Of a DNA stretch of 64,000 nt, positions 10,673-20,038 are shown piece after piece. The notes beneath the pieces were generated by a model. It did not search any database. It was given only the letters and a program-made list of their open reading frames with translations, and was not told the origin of the DNA. The translations under genes and the position numbers were made by a program. Each line of letters begins with the position of its first letter. Position 1 is the first letter of the stretch. The DNA is from JAXLYE01 sp046351595 (GTDB lineage: Bacteria; Myxococcota_A; Polyangia; Palsa-1104; JAEUJZ01): NCBI GenBank assembly GCA_046351595.1, contig JAXLYE010000003.1, forward strand, positions 310,001 through 374,000, read 5' to 3'.

Positions 10673-11929
10673 ATGAAGCGCCTGCACGCGCTCCTGAGCA
10701 TCGCCGTATTCTCCCTGGCGTGTAACAAGACGGTGTGGAAGGCCGGTACCGGCGTGCTCGCTCCGGTGCGGCCGGTGGCGATCGCGCTCGACGATCCCGT
10801 GGACGTCGGGACGCCGTTCAACTCGGCCGCGGTGCCGGTGATCGATGCGCCGCGCGGGCTGCGCCCCTGCTGCGCCTTCGGCGATGACATGAAGGTCAAG
10901 CTCGGGGTCGAGATCCCGGGCTACCAGAAAGAGAACATCATCTCCGTCGAGGAAGTCGGCACGCACGGCTACGACAACGGCCTGCTCGGCATCGAGAGCA
11001 GCCACGGCAAGGCCAACCTCGAGAAGAACGCGCTCCTGTACACCTGCCGCGGCGGCTTCATCGACACCGCGCACGTGCGCGACAACGCGGACCTGACCCT
11101 GTTCCTGTCGATGCACCTGGCGAAGCAGGCGCCGCTCGGCACCACCATCGACCTGCCGTCCGACGGCGCGCAGCGGCGGGTCACGGTGAAGAAGCTGCCC
11201 GAGGGTCTGATCGAGAAGTACGGGCGCTGGGCGGTGGTGACGAAGATGGCGGAATGGACCGCCTACCACCTGTCGATCTGGCACGAGATCGTCACCTGGT
11301 ACGGCTACGAGAACATCAAGGGCTTCTCCGAGAAGCTCTCGGCCTTCTCGCCCGAGGATCTGTACTCGAACATCCTCGGGCTCAGGCTGGCCGGCGGCTT
11401 GATCCGCAACCAGGACGCGCGCACGCGCGAGGAGTACGACCGCGCCATGGACGCCTGGATCAAGGAGGCGCTGCGCCGGCTCGGCGCCGTCTCGAAGAAG
11501 CAGGGCAAGGAGGCGATGAAGGCGATCGACGGGGTCTGGTGGGACTCGAGCAAGCCGATCCCGGACAGCGCGGTCGTCACGCACCGCAACCTCAACACCA
11601 AGACGCCGATGACGCCGTGGCTGGTCTCGATGGCCGTGCCCAAGGGCGGCAAGAACGCGGCGAGCGCGCTCATCGACGTCATCTGCCCGAACACCGCGCC
11701 GCCGCTGGTGCTCGACGTGCCGGACAAGATCGGCGACGTGAAGATCGCGGACCTGGTGAGCATCGACTTCACGTTCACGAGCTGGGCGCCCAAGGAGTTC
11801 CCCTACCCCAACCCCGAGAACAAGGTCGTCACGCTCGCCGACTACCCGATGATCATCGAAACCATCCGCAAGGAAGCGGCGAAGGAGCTCGGCCCCGACT
11901 TCGACAAGCCGACCCCGCCGACGCCGTAG
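10673..11929 (+). CDS. DUF4056-like lipoprotein of unknown function
   Basis: 418 residues, preceded by GAGGAGATCAGC. A short lipoprotein signal ends at FSLAC (Cys ~17). The mature region starts with PRGLRPCCAFG and contains GGFIDTAHVRDNADLT (about residue 125), which I associate with DUF4056 proteins. The His in TAHVRD and the later TAYHLSIWHEIVTWYG helix (about residue 200) suggest a buried polar or metal site, but no reaction is known for the family. A DUF4056 assignment from memory should be confirmed by profile search. The ~215 bp upstream holds no feature I can support. Confidence 0.7.
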   Translation: MKRLHALLSIAVFSLACNKTVWKAGTGVLAPVRPVAIALDDPVDVGTPFNSAAVPVIDAPRGLRPCCAFGDDMKVKLGVEIPGYQKENIISVEEVGTHGYDNGLLGIESSHGKANLEKNALLYTCRGGFIDTAHVRDNADLTLFLSMHLAKQAPLGTTIDLPSDGAQRRVTVKKLPEGLIEKYGRWAVVTKMAEWTAYHLSIWHEIVTWYGYENIKGFSEKLSAFSPEDLYSNILGLRLAGGLIRNQDARTREEYDRAMDAWIKEALRRLGAVSKKQGKEAMKAIDGVWWDSSKPIPDSAVVTHRNLNTKTPMTPWLVSMAVPKGGKNAASALIDVICPNTAPPLVLDVPDKIGDVKIADLVSIDFTFTSWAPKEFPYPNPENKVVTLADYPMIIETIRKEAAKELGPDFDKPTPPTP

Positions 11930-11968
11930 CCAGCCCTAGCCAGAGTCCGGACGATAGCGAGGCGCGGC

Positions 11969-13594
11969 TCAGGGCGCCGTCGGCAGCGGGCGGCGGCGGC
12001 GCGGCTCGCCGTGGACCCAGCCGATGAGCGCCACAGCCACGCCGAGGCCCGCCAGGCAGCCGACGAACAGCGCCGCGAAGTACGGGAAGAACATCAGCTC
12101 GGGCCGCGGGATCGGGAAGCCGAGCTTCCAGCCCAGCACGAACGGGTGCGCCGCCGCCGCGAGCGCGCTTGTGCCGAGCAGCGCCGACAGATCCAGCATC
12201 AGCGCGCGCAGCGAGCGCCGCCACGCGATGTGCACGAGCACCGCGGTGGTGCCGCAGAGCGCGCCGAGCGCGCAGGTGAAGTGGATGAACTCCTCGCGGT
12301 GGTTGGTCGACGTCAGATCGAAGCTGCCGCGCAAAAGCACCTGCAGCCCGAAGCCCAGCGCCCACACCGAACCGAGCCACCCCACCGAGAGCAGCGCCTG
12401 CAGCACCGGCCACCGCTTCTTGTGCGCGCGCAGGAGGCGCAGCTGTGCGGCCGCCTGCAGCGCCAGCACGAGCCCGACCGCCGCCGCGCAGAGCAGCCAG
12501 CGCCGCGCCTGCTGTCGCTGCGCGTGCTCGTAGAAGGCCGTCCACGTGCCGTCGGACTGCGGCAGCCAGCGCAGGAGCTGCTGGCGGTTCTCGGCGCGGA
12601 AGCGCTCGAGCTCGGCGCGCCGCTGGTCGAGGTAGCCGGGCGGGAACCCGGCCGGGTCCACGATCTGCCACAGCACCTCGAGCTCGTCGTCGGGCAGACC
12701 GCCCGGACCGGCGCCGGCGCGCAGCTGCGCCGGGAAGCGCAGCCCCAGCAGCACCGCCAGCGCCGGCGCGATGCTGGTCGAGCGCAGGGTGCCGCCGGTG
12801 CCGCGGCGCTGCACGCGCGGTCCGGCGAAGCACGTCTGCACGTGCGCGACCCGCTCCTGCTGGCCGCCGTGACCGCCGCGCAGCGAGTGCCCGTGGTCCG
12901 CGGTGACGAGCAGCAGATCGCGGCTGAGATCGAGCGTCCCGAGCAGGCCCCACAGCTCGCGATCGGCGCGCCGCACCGCCGCCTGGAACTCGGGCGAGCG
13001 CGCCCCGAAGTCGTGCGCGGTCTCGTCGATGTAGACGGTGTGGACGAGCTGCACGTCCGCGGGCACCATCTGGGCGAAGTAGTTCTCGGGGCGCGGCCGG
13101 ACGTCGTAGCGGCTGAAGCCGCGCGGGAACAGCTCGTGCCACCACGGCAGCTCGCTCACCGCAGACACCGACAGGCCGGCCTGCTGCGCCACGTCCCAGA
13201 TCGACTCCGCGGCCAGCGGCGAGGTGTCGTCGTTGCCGCGCGAGCCGGTGCGATCCGCCTCCAGCCCCGTCGAGATCACCGCGTACATCGGGCGCGACAT
13301 GGACATCGAGCCGACGTAGGTCTTGCGGCACTGGCCGCTCGCCGCGAGCGACTCCAGCGCCCCCAGGCCCTGGGCGTCGCGGTAGCTCAGCCCGTCGAGC
13401 ACCACCACCACGGTGCGGCGCGTCCGAGGCAGCGCCAGCGGCGGGCTCGGCGCGTTCGGCGTGGCCGTCACCTGGTAGAAGCCGCGGTGTGACGACAGGC
13501 GGTCGCTCCAGGTCGAGCCGGCCACGCCGCACAGCCCGGCCGCGAGCAGCGAGCACACCACCAGCAGCAGCGAGTACGAGCGCGTGGAGGCCAT
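11969..13594 (-). CDS. membrane-anchored alkaline-phosphatase-superfamily phosphoesterase
   Basis: 541 residues. An N-terminal signal/anchor (SYSLLLVVCSLLAAGLCGVAG) precedes a phosphoesterase domain at ~55-300. Metal and nucleophile motifs are visible: TVVVVLDGLSY (first metal Asp), SMSRPMYAVISTG (Ser nucleophile region), YIDETAHDFGA (Asp/His metal ligands) and LLVTADHGHSLRGGHGG (DHG plus last His). The C-terminal ~170 residues hold about five membrane helices, an uncommon appendage that resembles GPI-ethanolaminephosphotransferase-like architecture (catalytic ectodomain followed by a membrane bundle). A lipid- or glycan-linked phosphate substrate is an inference. Convergent with the DUF4056-like gene, 39 bp between stops. 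Confidence 0.8.
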   Translation of the reverse strand: MASTRSYSLLLVVCSLLAAGLCGVAGSTWSDRLSSHRGFYQVTATPNAPSPPLALPRTRRTVVVVLDGLSYRDAQGLGALESLAASGQCRKTYVGSMSMSRPMYAVISTGLEADRTGSRGNDDTSPLAAESIWDVAQQAGLSVSAVSELPWWHELFPRGFSRYDVRPRPENYFAQMVPADVQLVHTVYIDETAHDFGARSPEFQAAVRRADRELWGLLGTLDLSRDLLLVTADHGHSLRGGHGGQQERVAHVQTCFAGPRVQRRGTGGTLRSTSIAPALAVLLGLRFPAQLRAGAGPGGLPDDELEVLWQIVDPAGFPPGYLDQRRAELERFRAENRQQLLRWLPQSDGTWTAFYEHAQRQQARRWLLCAAAVGLVLALQAAAQLRLLRAHKKRWPVLQALLSVGWLGSVWALGFGLQVLLRGSFDLTSTNHREEFIHFTCALGALCGTTAVLVHIAWRRSLRALMLDLSALLGTSALAAAAHPFVLGWKLGFPIPRPELMFFPYFAALFVGCLAGLGVAVALIGWVHGEPRRRRPLPTAP

Positions 13595-13710
13595 CCTGAG
13601 AACCTAGCAGGCCCGCGGCACAAGGACCCGCGCCGCCTGCGCTCTGCACGGCGGCCGGGCCCGCATCCTCGAGTTCCCCGATGCGGGCCGCGGCCGCGGA
13701 GGACGCAGCC

Positions 13711-13775
13711 GCCTCAGCGTGCCGCCTCAGCGCGCGGCCTCAGCGTGCCGCCTCAGCGCGCGGCCTCAGCGCGCG
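13711..13775 (+). repeat. five tandem 13-bp units
   Basis: GCCTCAGCGTGCC and GCCTCAGCGCGCG alternate (A-B-A-B-B), ending directly next to the stop codon of the minus-strand coiled-coil gene. Confidence 0.9.
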
Positions 13776-13778
13776 ACC

Positions 13779-16700
13779 TCAGCTGGCGGGACGATCCGTG
13801 GTCGGGACCGCGCCGAGCGTCGTGACCTCGACCGCCTTGTTCTCGTCGAGCACCTGCAGCGCGATGCCCAGCGCCCGGCGCACCCGGCCCGCCTGCTCCT
13901 CGTCGGCGACGATGCGCTGGTAGGCGCGCTGCACGCGCTCGCTCATCGCGCCGAGCTCCTCCTCGAGCTGCTGCCCGCGGCTCTCGCTCTCGGCGAGCTG
14001 CGCCCGGATCGCGCTGAGCTCCGCCGCCGTCTCCTCGTGCCGCACCCGCAGCGAGCCGAGGTTCGACTCGGCGCTGGCGTAGCGCCCGCGCAGGTCGGTG
14101 AGCTGCGTCTCCAGCGTCGCGACCTGCCGCCCCAGCACGTCGCGCTCGTTGACCAGCACCTGGTTGAGCTGATCGAGCTCGGTGCGGTGCCGCGTCTCGC
14201 GCGCGCGCTCGGCCGCCTGCGCCGCCTGCTCGCTGTCGCGCAGCCGCTCCTCGTAGTCCGTGCGCAGGCCCGCGAGCTGCGCCGCCGCCTGCTGCCTGAG
14301 CTCCGCCACCGCGGCCTCGTTCTGCGCGGTAAGCTGCGCGGTCGTGTGGCTGTGGTGCTCGCGCTGCGCCAACAGCTGCGCCTCGTGCGCCTGCGCCAGA
14401 TCCGCCAGCGCCTCGGCGCGCTGGTGCGCGGCCTCGTGCAGCAGCCGATCGCTGAGCTGCTTGAGCTGCGCCTCGTGCTGCGCCCGCAGCTCGGTGATCA
14501 CCTGCTCGCTCTGCGCCCGCAGCTCCGCGAGCTGCGCCTGCGCCTGATCACGCTGGGACAGCGCCTGCGTCAGCGCGGCCTGGTGCTCCGCCCCGAGCTG
14601 CTTGACCTGCTCCTCGTGCGAGCGCTGCATCGTCGCGAGCTGCTCGTCGGCGCGCCGCACCCGATCCTCGTAGCGCGCCTGCCACTGCGCCTCCATGCCG
14701 GCCAGCGCCTGCGCGTGCTGCTGCTCGACCTGCTGGCGCTGCTCGGTGAAGGTCGCGCGCTCGCGGCGCAGCGCCGCCTCGTGGCTTGAGACCAGCTCGC
14801 CCTCGCGCGTCTCGCGCTCGGCCTGCAGCAGGCGTAGCTGCGCCTCGTGATCGGCACGCAGCGCCGCCTGCACCTGCAGCTGCCGCTGCCGCTCGGCGTC
14901 GACCTCGGCCTGGGTGCGGCCGGACTCCTGCTCGAAGCGCTTGCGCAGCGCCACCAGCTCCTCGTCCAGGCGGCTGACCTTCTTCTGCGCGTCCTCGAGC
15001 CGGCCCTTGAGGCCGCGCTCGCGCTCCAGCCACTTCTCGCGATCGTGGCCCAGCGCCTCCAGCTTCTCCTCCACGGCCAGGTGCTCGCGCTCGACGGAGA
15101 GCAGCCGCTCCTCGAGCTCGCGCCGCTGCCGCTCGCTCTCGCGCACCTTGTCGCGCGAGTCGAGGATCTGCCGATCCTTCTGGTCGACCGCGTCGCGCAG
15201 ATCGAGCAGCTCCTTGTCCTTGCGGTTTATCACCTCGCGCAGGCTGATCACCTCGCGGTCGCGCAAGAGCGCCGCGCTCGTCGAGGCGCTCGGCGGCGGC
15301 GCGCTGGCGCGGGCCCGCAGCTCTTCGATCTCGGACTGCAGCCGCTGCCGCTCCGCCTGCCCGCTGCGCTCGGCGTCCGCAAGCTCGTCGCGCTCGGCGA
15401 TGAGGCGCTCGCGCTCGGCGAGCAGGCGCTCGCGCTCGGAGGCGAGGCGCTCGCGATCGGCGCCGAGCTCCGCGAGCTGCGCGGCGCTGACCGGCGTCTC
15501 GCTGGAGCGCTGCGAGCGCTCGTCGACCAGCCGGCTGTGCCGCTCGCCCAGGGTCATGAGCTCCTGCGCCAGGCGGTCGCGCTCGGCGGCCAGGCGGTCG
15601 CGCTCGGAGGCGAGGCGCTCGCGCTCGGTGACCAGGCCGGCGCTCTCGGACGAGAGCCGGTCGAAGCTGCCGAGGAGCTGGTCGCGCTCGGCGACGAGGC
15701 GGGCGCGCTCGGCCTGCCAGCGCGCCTCGGCCGCCATCAGCTCCTCGGAGCCCGAGCGCACCGCGCGCTCGTGCGTGAGCTGATCGCGCTCGGCCTCCAG
15801 CTGGTTGCGCTCGAGCGCCAGCTGGTTGCGCTCGCCGATGAGCTGATCGCGCTCGGTGAGCAGCTGCTTGCGCTCGCCGTGCGCCTCGGCGAGCTGCTGC
15901 GTCGCGCGGTCGCGCTCGGCCATCCAGTCGCTGCGCTCGCGGCTCATGCGATCGCGCTCGGCAGCGAGGAAGTCTCGCTCCGAGGCGAGCTGGTCGCGCT
16001 GCTCGTGCCAGTGCAGGGTCTGCGCCTGCGCATCGGCGAGCTGCTTCTGCAGCGCCTCGATCTGCTGCTGCGCCGCCAGCGAGTCGGGCGACATCGGCAG
16101 CGTCGGCGCGTCGAGCGCCAGCAGCTTCGTCGGCCCGTCGTGCTCGACGGCCCCCCCCGGCCGCGAGGCCGGCTCGGAGCCGCCCCCGGCTCCACCGGCT
16201 ATCGTCGGCATGTCGCCGGCCTTCATCTTCGGGTGGGTCGGCCCCTCGTCGCCGCGGACGCCGACGCCCGGCAGCCCGAAGCGCCCGGAGCGGCCCGAGT
16301 CCGGCGGGCGCGGCCCGGAGTCACGCTGCGCCTCGCCGCGGTCGACCTCGCGGAAGGGCGACCCCTCGCGGAAGGGCTCACCGAAGAGCTGGTGCGCCGG
16401 CGCCGCCTCGCCGTCCCCGCGCTGACCCGGGCTCCCCGAGGTTTGCGATGGGGAGGCGCCGAGCGCCGCGAACGCCGCGTCGGTTTCTTCCTCGATGTCG
16501 GCGTCCACCTGCACCGTGCGCCGCGGCGACATCGCCGAGGGAGCGGACGAGAGCGACGGGCCGCGCGGCGTCGCCGCCGAATCGGTCACCGCGGCCTGCA
16601 CCGGGACCGGCGCCACCGTCGTCGGCCGCGAGCTCGACATCGCCGCCGGGGCGACCGGGGCCGCCGACGCCGCCAGGGCCGCGGGGGCCGCCGCCGTCGG

Positions 16701-17312
16701 GCGCGAGCTCGATCCCGTCGCCGCGGCTGCCGGCGCCGCCGTCGGCGTCAGCACCGGCGTCGCCGTCGGTGTGGCGCGCCCTGCCGTCGCTGCCGTCACC
16801 GCGTTCGCGCGCAGCGCCAGGGTCGGGCCCGACGGCACCGCCGGCGCCTCTTCCTCGATGACGGCGTCGTCGACCGAGATCTCCTCGATCGCGGTCTCGT
16901 CGATCGGCTCGGCCGACTCGGCCTCCTCGAGGCCGACCAGCTCGTCGATGCGCCCGAGCAGCACCTCGACGGAGAACGGCTTGTGCAGGTAGGCCTCGGC
17001 GCGCGTCCGCGGCAGCTTGCGGTGGTCGTCGAAGTCCTTGTCCGTGGCCTCGGCCGACGTGACGATCATCGGCACGTCGCGGTACTGCACGGTCTTCTTG
17101 ATCTTGTTGCAGATCGCCCAGCCGAGCCGCTTGGGGTCGATGCACAAGATGATCAGCACCGGAAACTGCTGCGGCCCCATGAGCAGGTCGTTGCCGTCGG
17201 GGATGACCTTGACGCGGAAGCCGTAGGTGGCCAGCACCGCGGTGATTCGCTCGCTAAGGACGGGGTCGTTCTCGATGAGGACCAGCAGCCGCTCGCCTTT
17301 GTCCTTTTCCAT
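13779..17312 (-). CDS. FrzS-like receiver plus giant coiled-coil protein
   Basis: 1177 residues from the ATG at 17312. Residues 1-125 form a response-regulator receiver fold (RLLVLIENDPVLSERI..., LIILCIDPKRLGWAICNKIKK, MIVTSAEA, AEAYLHKPFSVEVLLGR). The phospho-acceptor-like Asp, the Thr/Ser switch and the KP lysine are present, but the first acidic pair is Glu-Asn rather than Asp-Asp. Residues ~150-340 are an Ala/Pro/Ser linker, then ~750 residues of heptad coiled coil with repeated AERDRL/ASERERL units. Domain order matches Myxococcus FrzS, which acts at the cell pole in gliding; this one is more than twice as long. Role in motility or polarity is inferred from the architecture only. Divergent from the ATPase gene. 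Confidence 0.8.
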   Translation of the reverse strand: MEKDKGERLLVLIENDPVLSERITAVLATYGFRVKVIPDGNDLLMGPQQFPVLIILCIDPKRLGWAICNKIKKTVQYRDVPMIVTSAEATDKDFDDHRKLPRTRAEAYLHKPFSVEVLLGRIDELVGLEEAESAEPIDETAIEEISVDDAVIEEEAPAVPSGPTLALRANAVTAATAGRATPTATPVLTPTAAPAAAATGSSSRPTAAAPAALAASAAPVAPAAMSSSRPTTVAPVPVQAAVTDSAATPRGPSLSSAPSAMSPRRTVQVDADIEEETDAAFAALGASPSQTSGSPGQRGDGEAAPAHQLFGEPFREGSPFREVDRGEAQRDSGPRPPDSGRSGRFGLPGVGVRGDEGPTHPKMKAGDMPTIAGGAGGGSEPASRPGGAVEHDGPTKLLALDAPTLPMSPDSLAAQQQIEALQKQLADAQAQTLHWHEQRDQLASERDFLAAERDRMSRERSDWMAERDRATQQLAEAHGERKQLLTERDQLIGERNQLALERNQLEAERDQLTHERAVRSGSEELMAAEARWQAERARLVAERDQLLGSFDRLSSESAGLVTERERLASERDRLAAERDRLAQELMTLGERHSRLVDERSQRSSETPVSAAQLAELGADRERLASERERLLAERERLIAERDELADAERSGQAERQRLQSEIEELRARASAPPPSASTSAALLRDREVISLREVINRKDKELLDLRDAVDQKDRQILDSRDKVRESERQRRELEERLLSVEREHLAVEEKLEALGHDREKWLERERGLKGRLEDAQKKVSRLDEELVALRKRFEQESGRTQAEVDAERQRQLQVQAALRADHEAQLRLLQAERETREGELVSSHEAALRRERATFTEQRQQVEQQHAQALAGMEAQWQARYEDRVRRADEQLATMQRSHEEQVKQLGAEHQAALTQALSQRDQAQAQLAELRAQSEQVITELRAQHEAQLKQLSDRLLHEAAHQRAEALADLAQAHEAQLLAQREHHSHTTAQLTAQNEAAVAELRQQAAAQLAGLRTDYEERLRDSEQAAQAAERARETRHRTELDQLNQVLVNERDVLGRQVATLETQLTDLRGRYASAESNLGSLRVRHEETAAELSAIRAQLAESESRGQQLEEELGAMSERVQRAYQRIVADEEQAGRVRRALGIALQVLDENKAVEVTTLGAVPTTDRPAS

Positions 17313-17442
17313 GTCACGGGCATACCACAGTTCCCTGTCTCCTTGGCCCTCGGTCTTGCAGGGGGCAGCCGGGGCGCGGCGGCGGATCGGCCGGTGATCC
17401 GCTAACGATCCGGAAACGCGCGAAACTTGGTAGCTTGGGATC

Positions 17443-18816
17443 ATGGGCCAGCCAGGCCAGCCGGAAGGCAGTCGCTCCCCTGGGAGCGGGGGCGGGAGCG
17501 CGCAGGATCACGAGGGTGTGATCCAGAGCGCACGCCCCCCGCAGGCGCCCGCAGCGTCGGGAGCAGCGCCCGGGTCCGACGGCAATCTGCCAGTCCGCGG
17601 CGGCAGCGGGCGGAGCCCCAAGGCCGATCGGCACCGCGCCCCGGGCCGGCTGCGCCTGTGCCGGCTGCGGCTGCGCGACTTCCGCGGCCTCGACGAGCTC
17701 GAGCTCGACCTCCGCTACCTCTGTGGCGCGCCGCTCGACGTGGCGGTGCTGCGCGGCGGGGCGGCGACGGGCAAGACGGCGGTGCTCGAGGCGGTGCTGG
17801 TGCTCTTCGAGCTGCACGACCTGCTCGGGGCCGGCGGCGCGCTGACCGAGCCGCGGCTGCAGGTGCGCTGGGGTCGGCCGGCGTGCGAGCTTACGGCGGA
17901 GCTCGAGCTCGTGCACGCGCGGCCCGGGCGCACCCTGCGGCGGCGCGCCACGGCGTCGCTGCGCATCGACGGTGCGGCGCTGTCCATGTGGACGCTGCCG
18001 ACGACACAGCGCCGATTTTTGGATCCAGAGGGCCCCGACGAGTCATGCAACCCGGGCAACCCGGGCGACCCGGGCAACCCGGGCAACCCGGGCAACCCGG
18101 GCAACCCGGGCAACCCGGGCAACCCGGGCAACCCGGGCGACCCGGGCGACGGCACGGCCGGGCACGAGGCCGAGGCGGTCGCGGGGCTGACCTTGCCCTG
18201 GCCGCCGCGCGGTCGGATCGCCTACCTCCCGGCGGCCCGCTGCGCGCTCGACCCCGCGCCGCTCGTCCGCCTGCTCCAGCGCAGCCAGCGCCTCGCCGCC
18301 GCAGCCGGGCAGGCCGCCGAGCCGCTGCCGCAGGTGCGGGCGCTACAGGCGCTGTGGCAGCGCCTGACCGGGGGCGGCGAGCTGCGCCTTTTGCGCCGCG
18401 AGGAAGGCGGCGACGAGGTGCTGGTGGTCTGCGACGGCGTGCTGCCCGACGACGTGACCAGCCTGGCGCAGGCGGGGCGGCTCGCGGCGCGGCGCTCGCT
18501 GCCGAGGGTGCTGCCGGTCGAGCGCCTGTCGCAGGCCGAGCGCGCGGTGCTGGCCCTGGCCTCGGCGCTGTGTACGCGCGAGGCGCCGCCGGAGCTCGTG
18601 CTGCTCGACGAGCCCGAGCTCCACCTGCCGCCCGACTGGCAGGCGCGCCTGGTGCCGGCGCTGCGCGCGACCGTGCCGCAGGCGCAGCTCGTGATCGCCA
18701 GCCACGCTGAGCCGATCGCCGCGTCGGTGCTCGCCTACGAGCGGCTGTCCCTGCCGCCGCGTCGCGCGGCAGCGGCGGCGGGCGGCGCTGTGGACCGCGA
18801 CGACCGGATACAATGA
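17443..18816 (+). CDS. AAA/ABC-type ATPase with inserted NPG repeat
   Basis: 457 residues. After a disordered ~65-residue N-terminus it has LCRLRLRDFRGLDELELDL, a typical RecF/OLD-like first strand. Walker A is GGAATGKTA (~115), the ABC signature LSQAER (~355), Walker B ELVLLDEPELHLP (~382) and the switch His SHAEP (~420). Such SMC/RecF-like ATPases bind ATP as head-to-tail dimers; no nuclease domain follows, so it is a stand-alone ATPase. Between the two halves (residues ~203-235) an (NPG)11 tract interrupts the fold where a coiled coil would normally sit. Divergently transcribed from the FrzS-like gene, 130 bp apart. Confidence 0.78.
   Translation: MGQPGQPEGSRSPGSGGGSAQDHEGVIQSARPPQAPAASGAAPGSDGNLPVRGGSGRSPKADRHRAPGRLRLCRLRLRDFRGLDELELDLRYLCGAPLDVAVLRGGAATGKTAVLEAVLVLFELHDLLGAGGALTEPRLQVRWGRPACELTAELELVHARPGRTLRRRATASLRIDGAALSMWTLPTTQRRFLDPEGPDESCNPGNPGDPGNPGNPGNPGNPGNPGNPGNPGDPGDGTAGHEAEAVAGLTLPWPPRGRIAYLPAARCALDPAPLVRLLQRSQRLAAAAGQAAEPLPQVRALQALWQRLTGGGELRLLRREEGGDEVLVVCDGVLPDDVTSLAQAGRLAARRSLPRVLPVERLSQAERAVLALASALCTREAPPELVLLDEPELHLPPDWQARLVPALRATVPQAQLVIASHAEPIAASVLAYERLSLPPRRAAAAAGGAVDRDDRIQ
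18049..18147 (+). repeat. eleven tandem 9-bp units encoding NPG/DPG
   Basis: AACCCGGGC repeated (with three GACCCGGGC variants, two of them at units 3 and 11 of the tract) in frame inside the ATPase gene, giving 33 residues of Asn/Asp-Pro-Gly. Length variation by slippage would stay in frame. Confidence 0.95.
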
Positions 18817-18861
18817 TCGCGCCCGGCTCCGTCCCGCCGGGCCCTATCACACGAGGTGACC

Positions 18862-19986
18862 ATGCGCTCGCTTATCGCCGCCGCCCTGCTCCTGTGCGCC
18901 TGCGCGGACCGCTTCTACACCCTCGGCTTCGGCAGCACCATCGACACGCCGCTCGGCCGCGACTCCATGGGCCGCGACCGCGTCCTCGCCGCCCACGCGC
19001 TCGGCGACCTCGATCGCGACGGCCGCCTCGACGTGGCCGCGGTGACGGTCAACGGCGAGGTCAACGTCCTGACCAGCCGCGGCGACGGCGGCTTCGCGGT
19101 CGGCGTGTCGTACCAGACGACGGTCGGCGGCACCTACGGCGTCACCACCGGAGACCTCAACGGCGACGGGCTGGCCGAGGTCGTGGTCAGCCACATCGAT
19201 CAGCTGCGCCTCAGCGTCTTTGTGAACCGCGGTGACGCCCTGCTCGAGCCGCCCGCGGCGCCGATCGACCTGGGCTGCAAGCCCGCGGCCGTGGTCATCG
19301 ACGACGTCGACGGCGACCGCCAGCGCGATGTGCTCGTCGCGTGCAAGGAGGGCCCGCGCGAGCTGCGCGTCCTGCGCAACATGGGTCAGGGCCAGCTCGG
19401 TGCGCCGCTGACCCTGCCGTACGTGATGCCCAACATGGGCGGCAACGTGCCCGACCCGCGCGGCGTCGCCGTCGGTGATCTGAACGGCGACGGGCTGCCC
19501 GATATCGCCGTCGGCACCACCATGGACCTGCGCATCCTCGCCAGCCCGCACGAGGCCGGCCCCCAGCTCGAGAGCTCGGTGCTGAGCATCCCGTACACCG
19601 CCGCGGTGCGCTCCGTCGCCATCGGCGACACCGACGGAAACGGCCGCCCCGACGTGGCGTCACTGGTCGGCGATCAGAACGGCAGCGCCTCGGTCGTGCT
19701 GTACGAGCACTCGGGCGGCGGCTCGTACAAGCAGAACCTGATCCTGTCGGCGCTGCAGGCGAGCGGCCGCAACAACGGCAACCAGACCGTGAACCTCGCG
19801 GACTTCAACGGCGACGGCCGCGCCGACGTGCTGGTCACCCAGCTCAACCAGGCCGAGCTCAAGGTCGTGCCGAGCCGCGGCGCGTCCGGGACGCTGCAGG
19901 ATCCGCCCGCGCTCGTCCTGGCGCTGGCCACCGGCCCGATGGGCACCAGCGTGAACGAGGCCATCCAGCAGATCGGCGACGCCTAG
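18862..19986 (+). CDS. FG-GAP/VCBS-repeat lipoprotein
   Basis: 374 residues from the ATG at 18862 (GTG at 18856 is the alternative). The lipobox is LLLCAC. The mature protein has about six Asp-rich calcium-loop repeats of the FG-GAP/VCBS type: DLDRDGRLDV, DLNGDGLAEV, DVDGDRQRDV, DLNGDGLPDI, DTDGNGRPDV and DFNGDGRADV, spaced ~55 residues. These build a beta-propeller, as in integrin alpha chains. It is probably a calcium-stabilised cell-surface or periplasmic binding protein. It is the last gene before the accessory region, and its 3' end lies only 52 bp from the recombinase start. Confidence 0.85.
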   Translation: MRSLIAAALLLCACADRFYTLGFGSTIDTPLGRDSMGRDRVLAAHALGDLDRDGRLDVAAVTVNGEVNVLTSRGDGGFAVGVSYQTTVGGTYGVTTGDLNGDGLAEVVVSHIDQLRLSVFVNRGDALLEPPAAPIDLGCKPAAVVIDDVDGDRQRDVLVACKEGPRELRVLRNMGQGQLGAPLTLPYVMPNMGGNVPDPRGVAVGDLNGDGLPDIAVGTTMDLRILASPHEAGPQLESSVLSIPYTAAVRSVAIGDTDGNGRPDVASLVGDQNGSASVVLYEHSGGGSYKQNLILSALQASGRNNGNQTVNLADFNGDGRADVLVTQLNQAELKVVPSRGASGTLQDPPALVLALATGPMGTSVNEAIQQIGDA

Positions 19987-19993
19987 GCCAATT

Positions 19994-20036
19994 AAACCCC
20001 TCCGTTAAGGGCACACAAACCCCTACGGAGGAAAGG
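19994..20036 (+). promoter_or_regulatory. repeat/hairpin overlapping the recombinase ribosome site
   Basis: CCTCCGT (19999-20005) can pair with ACGGAGG (20025-20031), which is the Shine-Dalgarno of the recombinase. The same stretch holds the direct repeat AAACCCCT at 19994-20001 and 20017-20024. It may limit translation or form part of the recombination site. Confidence 0.5.
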
Positions 20037-20038
20037 TC

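Noticed and set aside
12011..13492. 493-codon frame opposite the phosphoesterase
   Set aside because: Low-complexity His/Arg-rich shadow; phosphoesterase frame holds metal-binding motifs.
14847..17405. 852-codon frame antisense to the coiled-coil gene
   Set aside because: Leu/Arg/Gln-rich repeat is the mirror of heptad codons; receiver domain proves the minus frame.
18049..18147. CRISPR-like repeat array
   Set aside because: Units are 9 bp without spacers and in frame with the ATPase.
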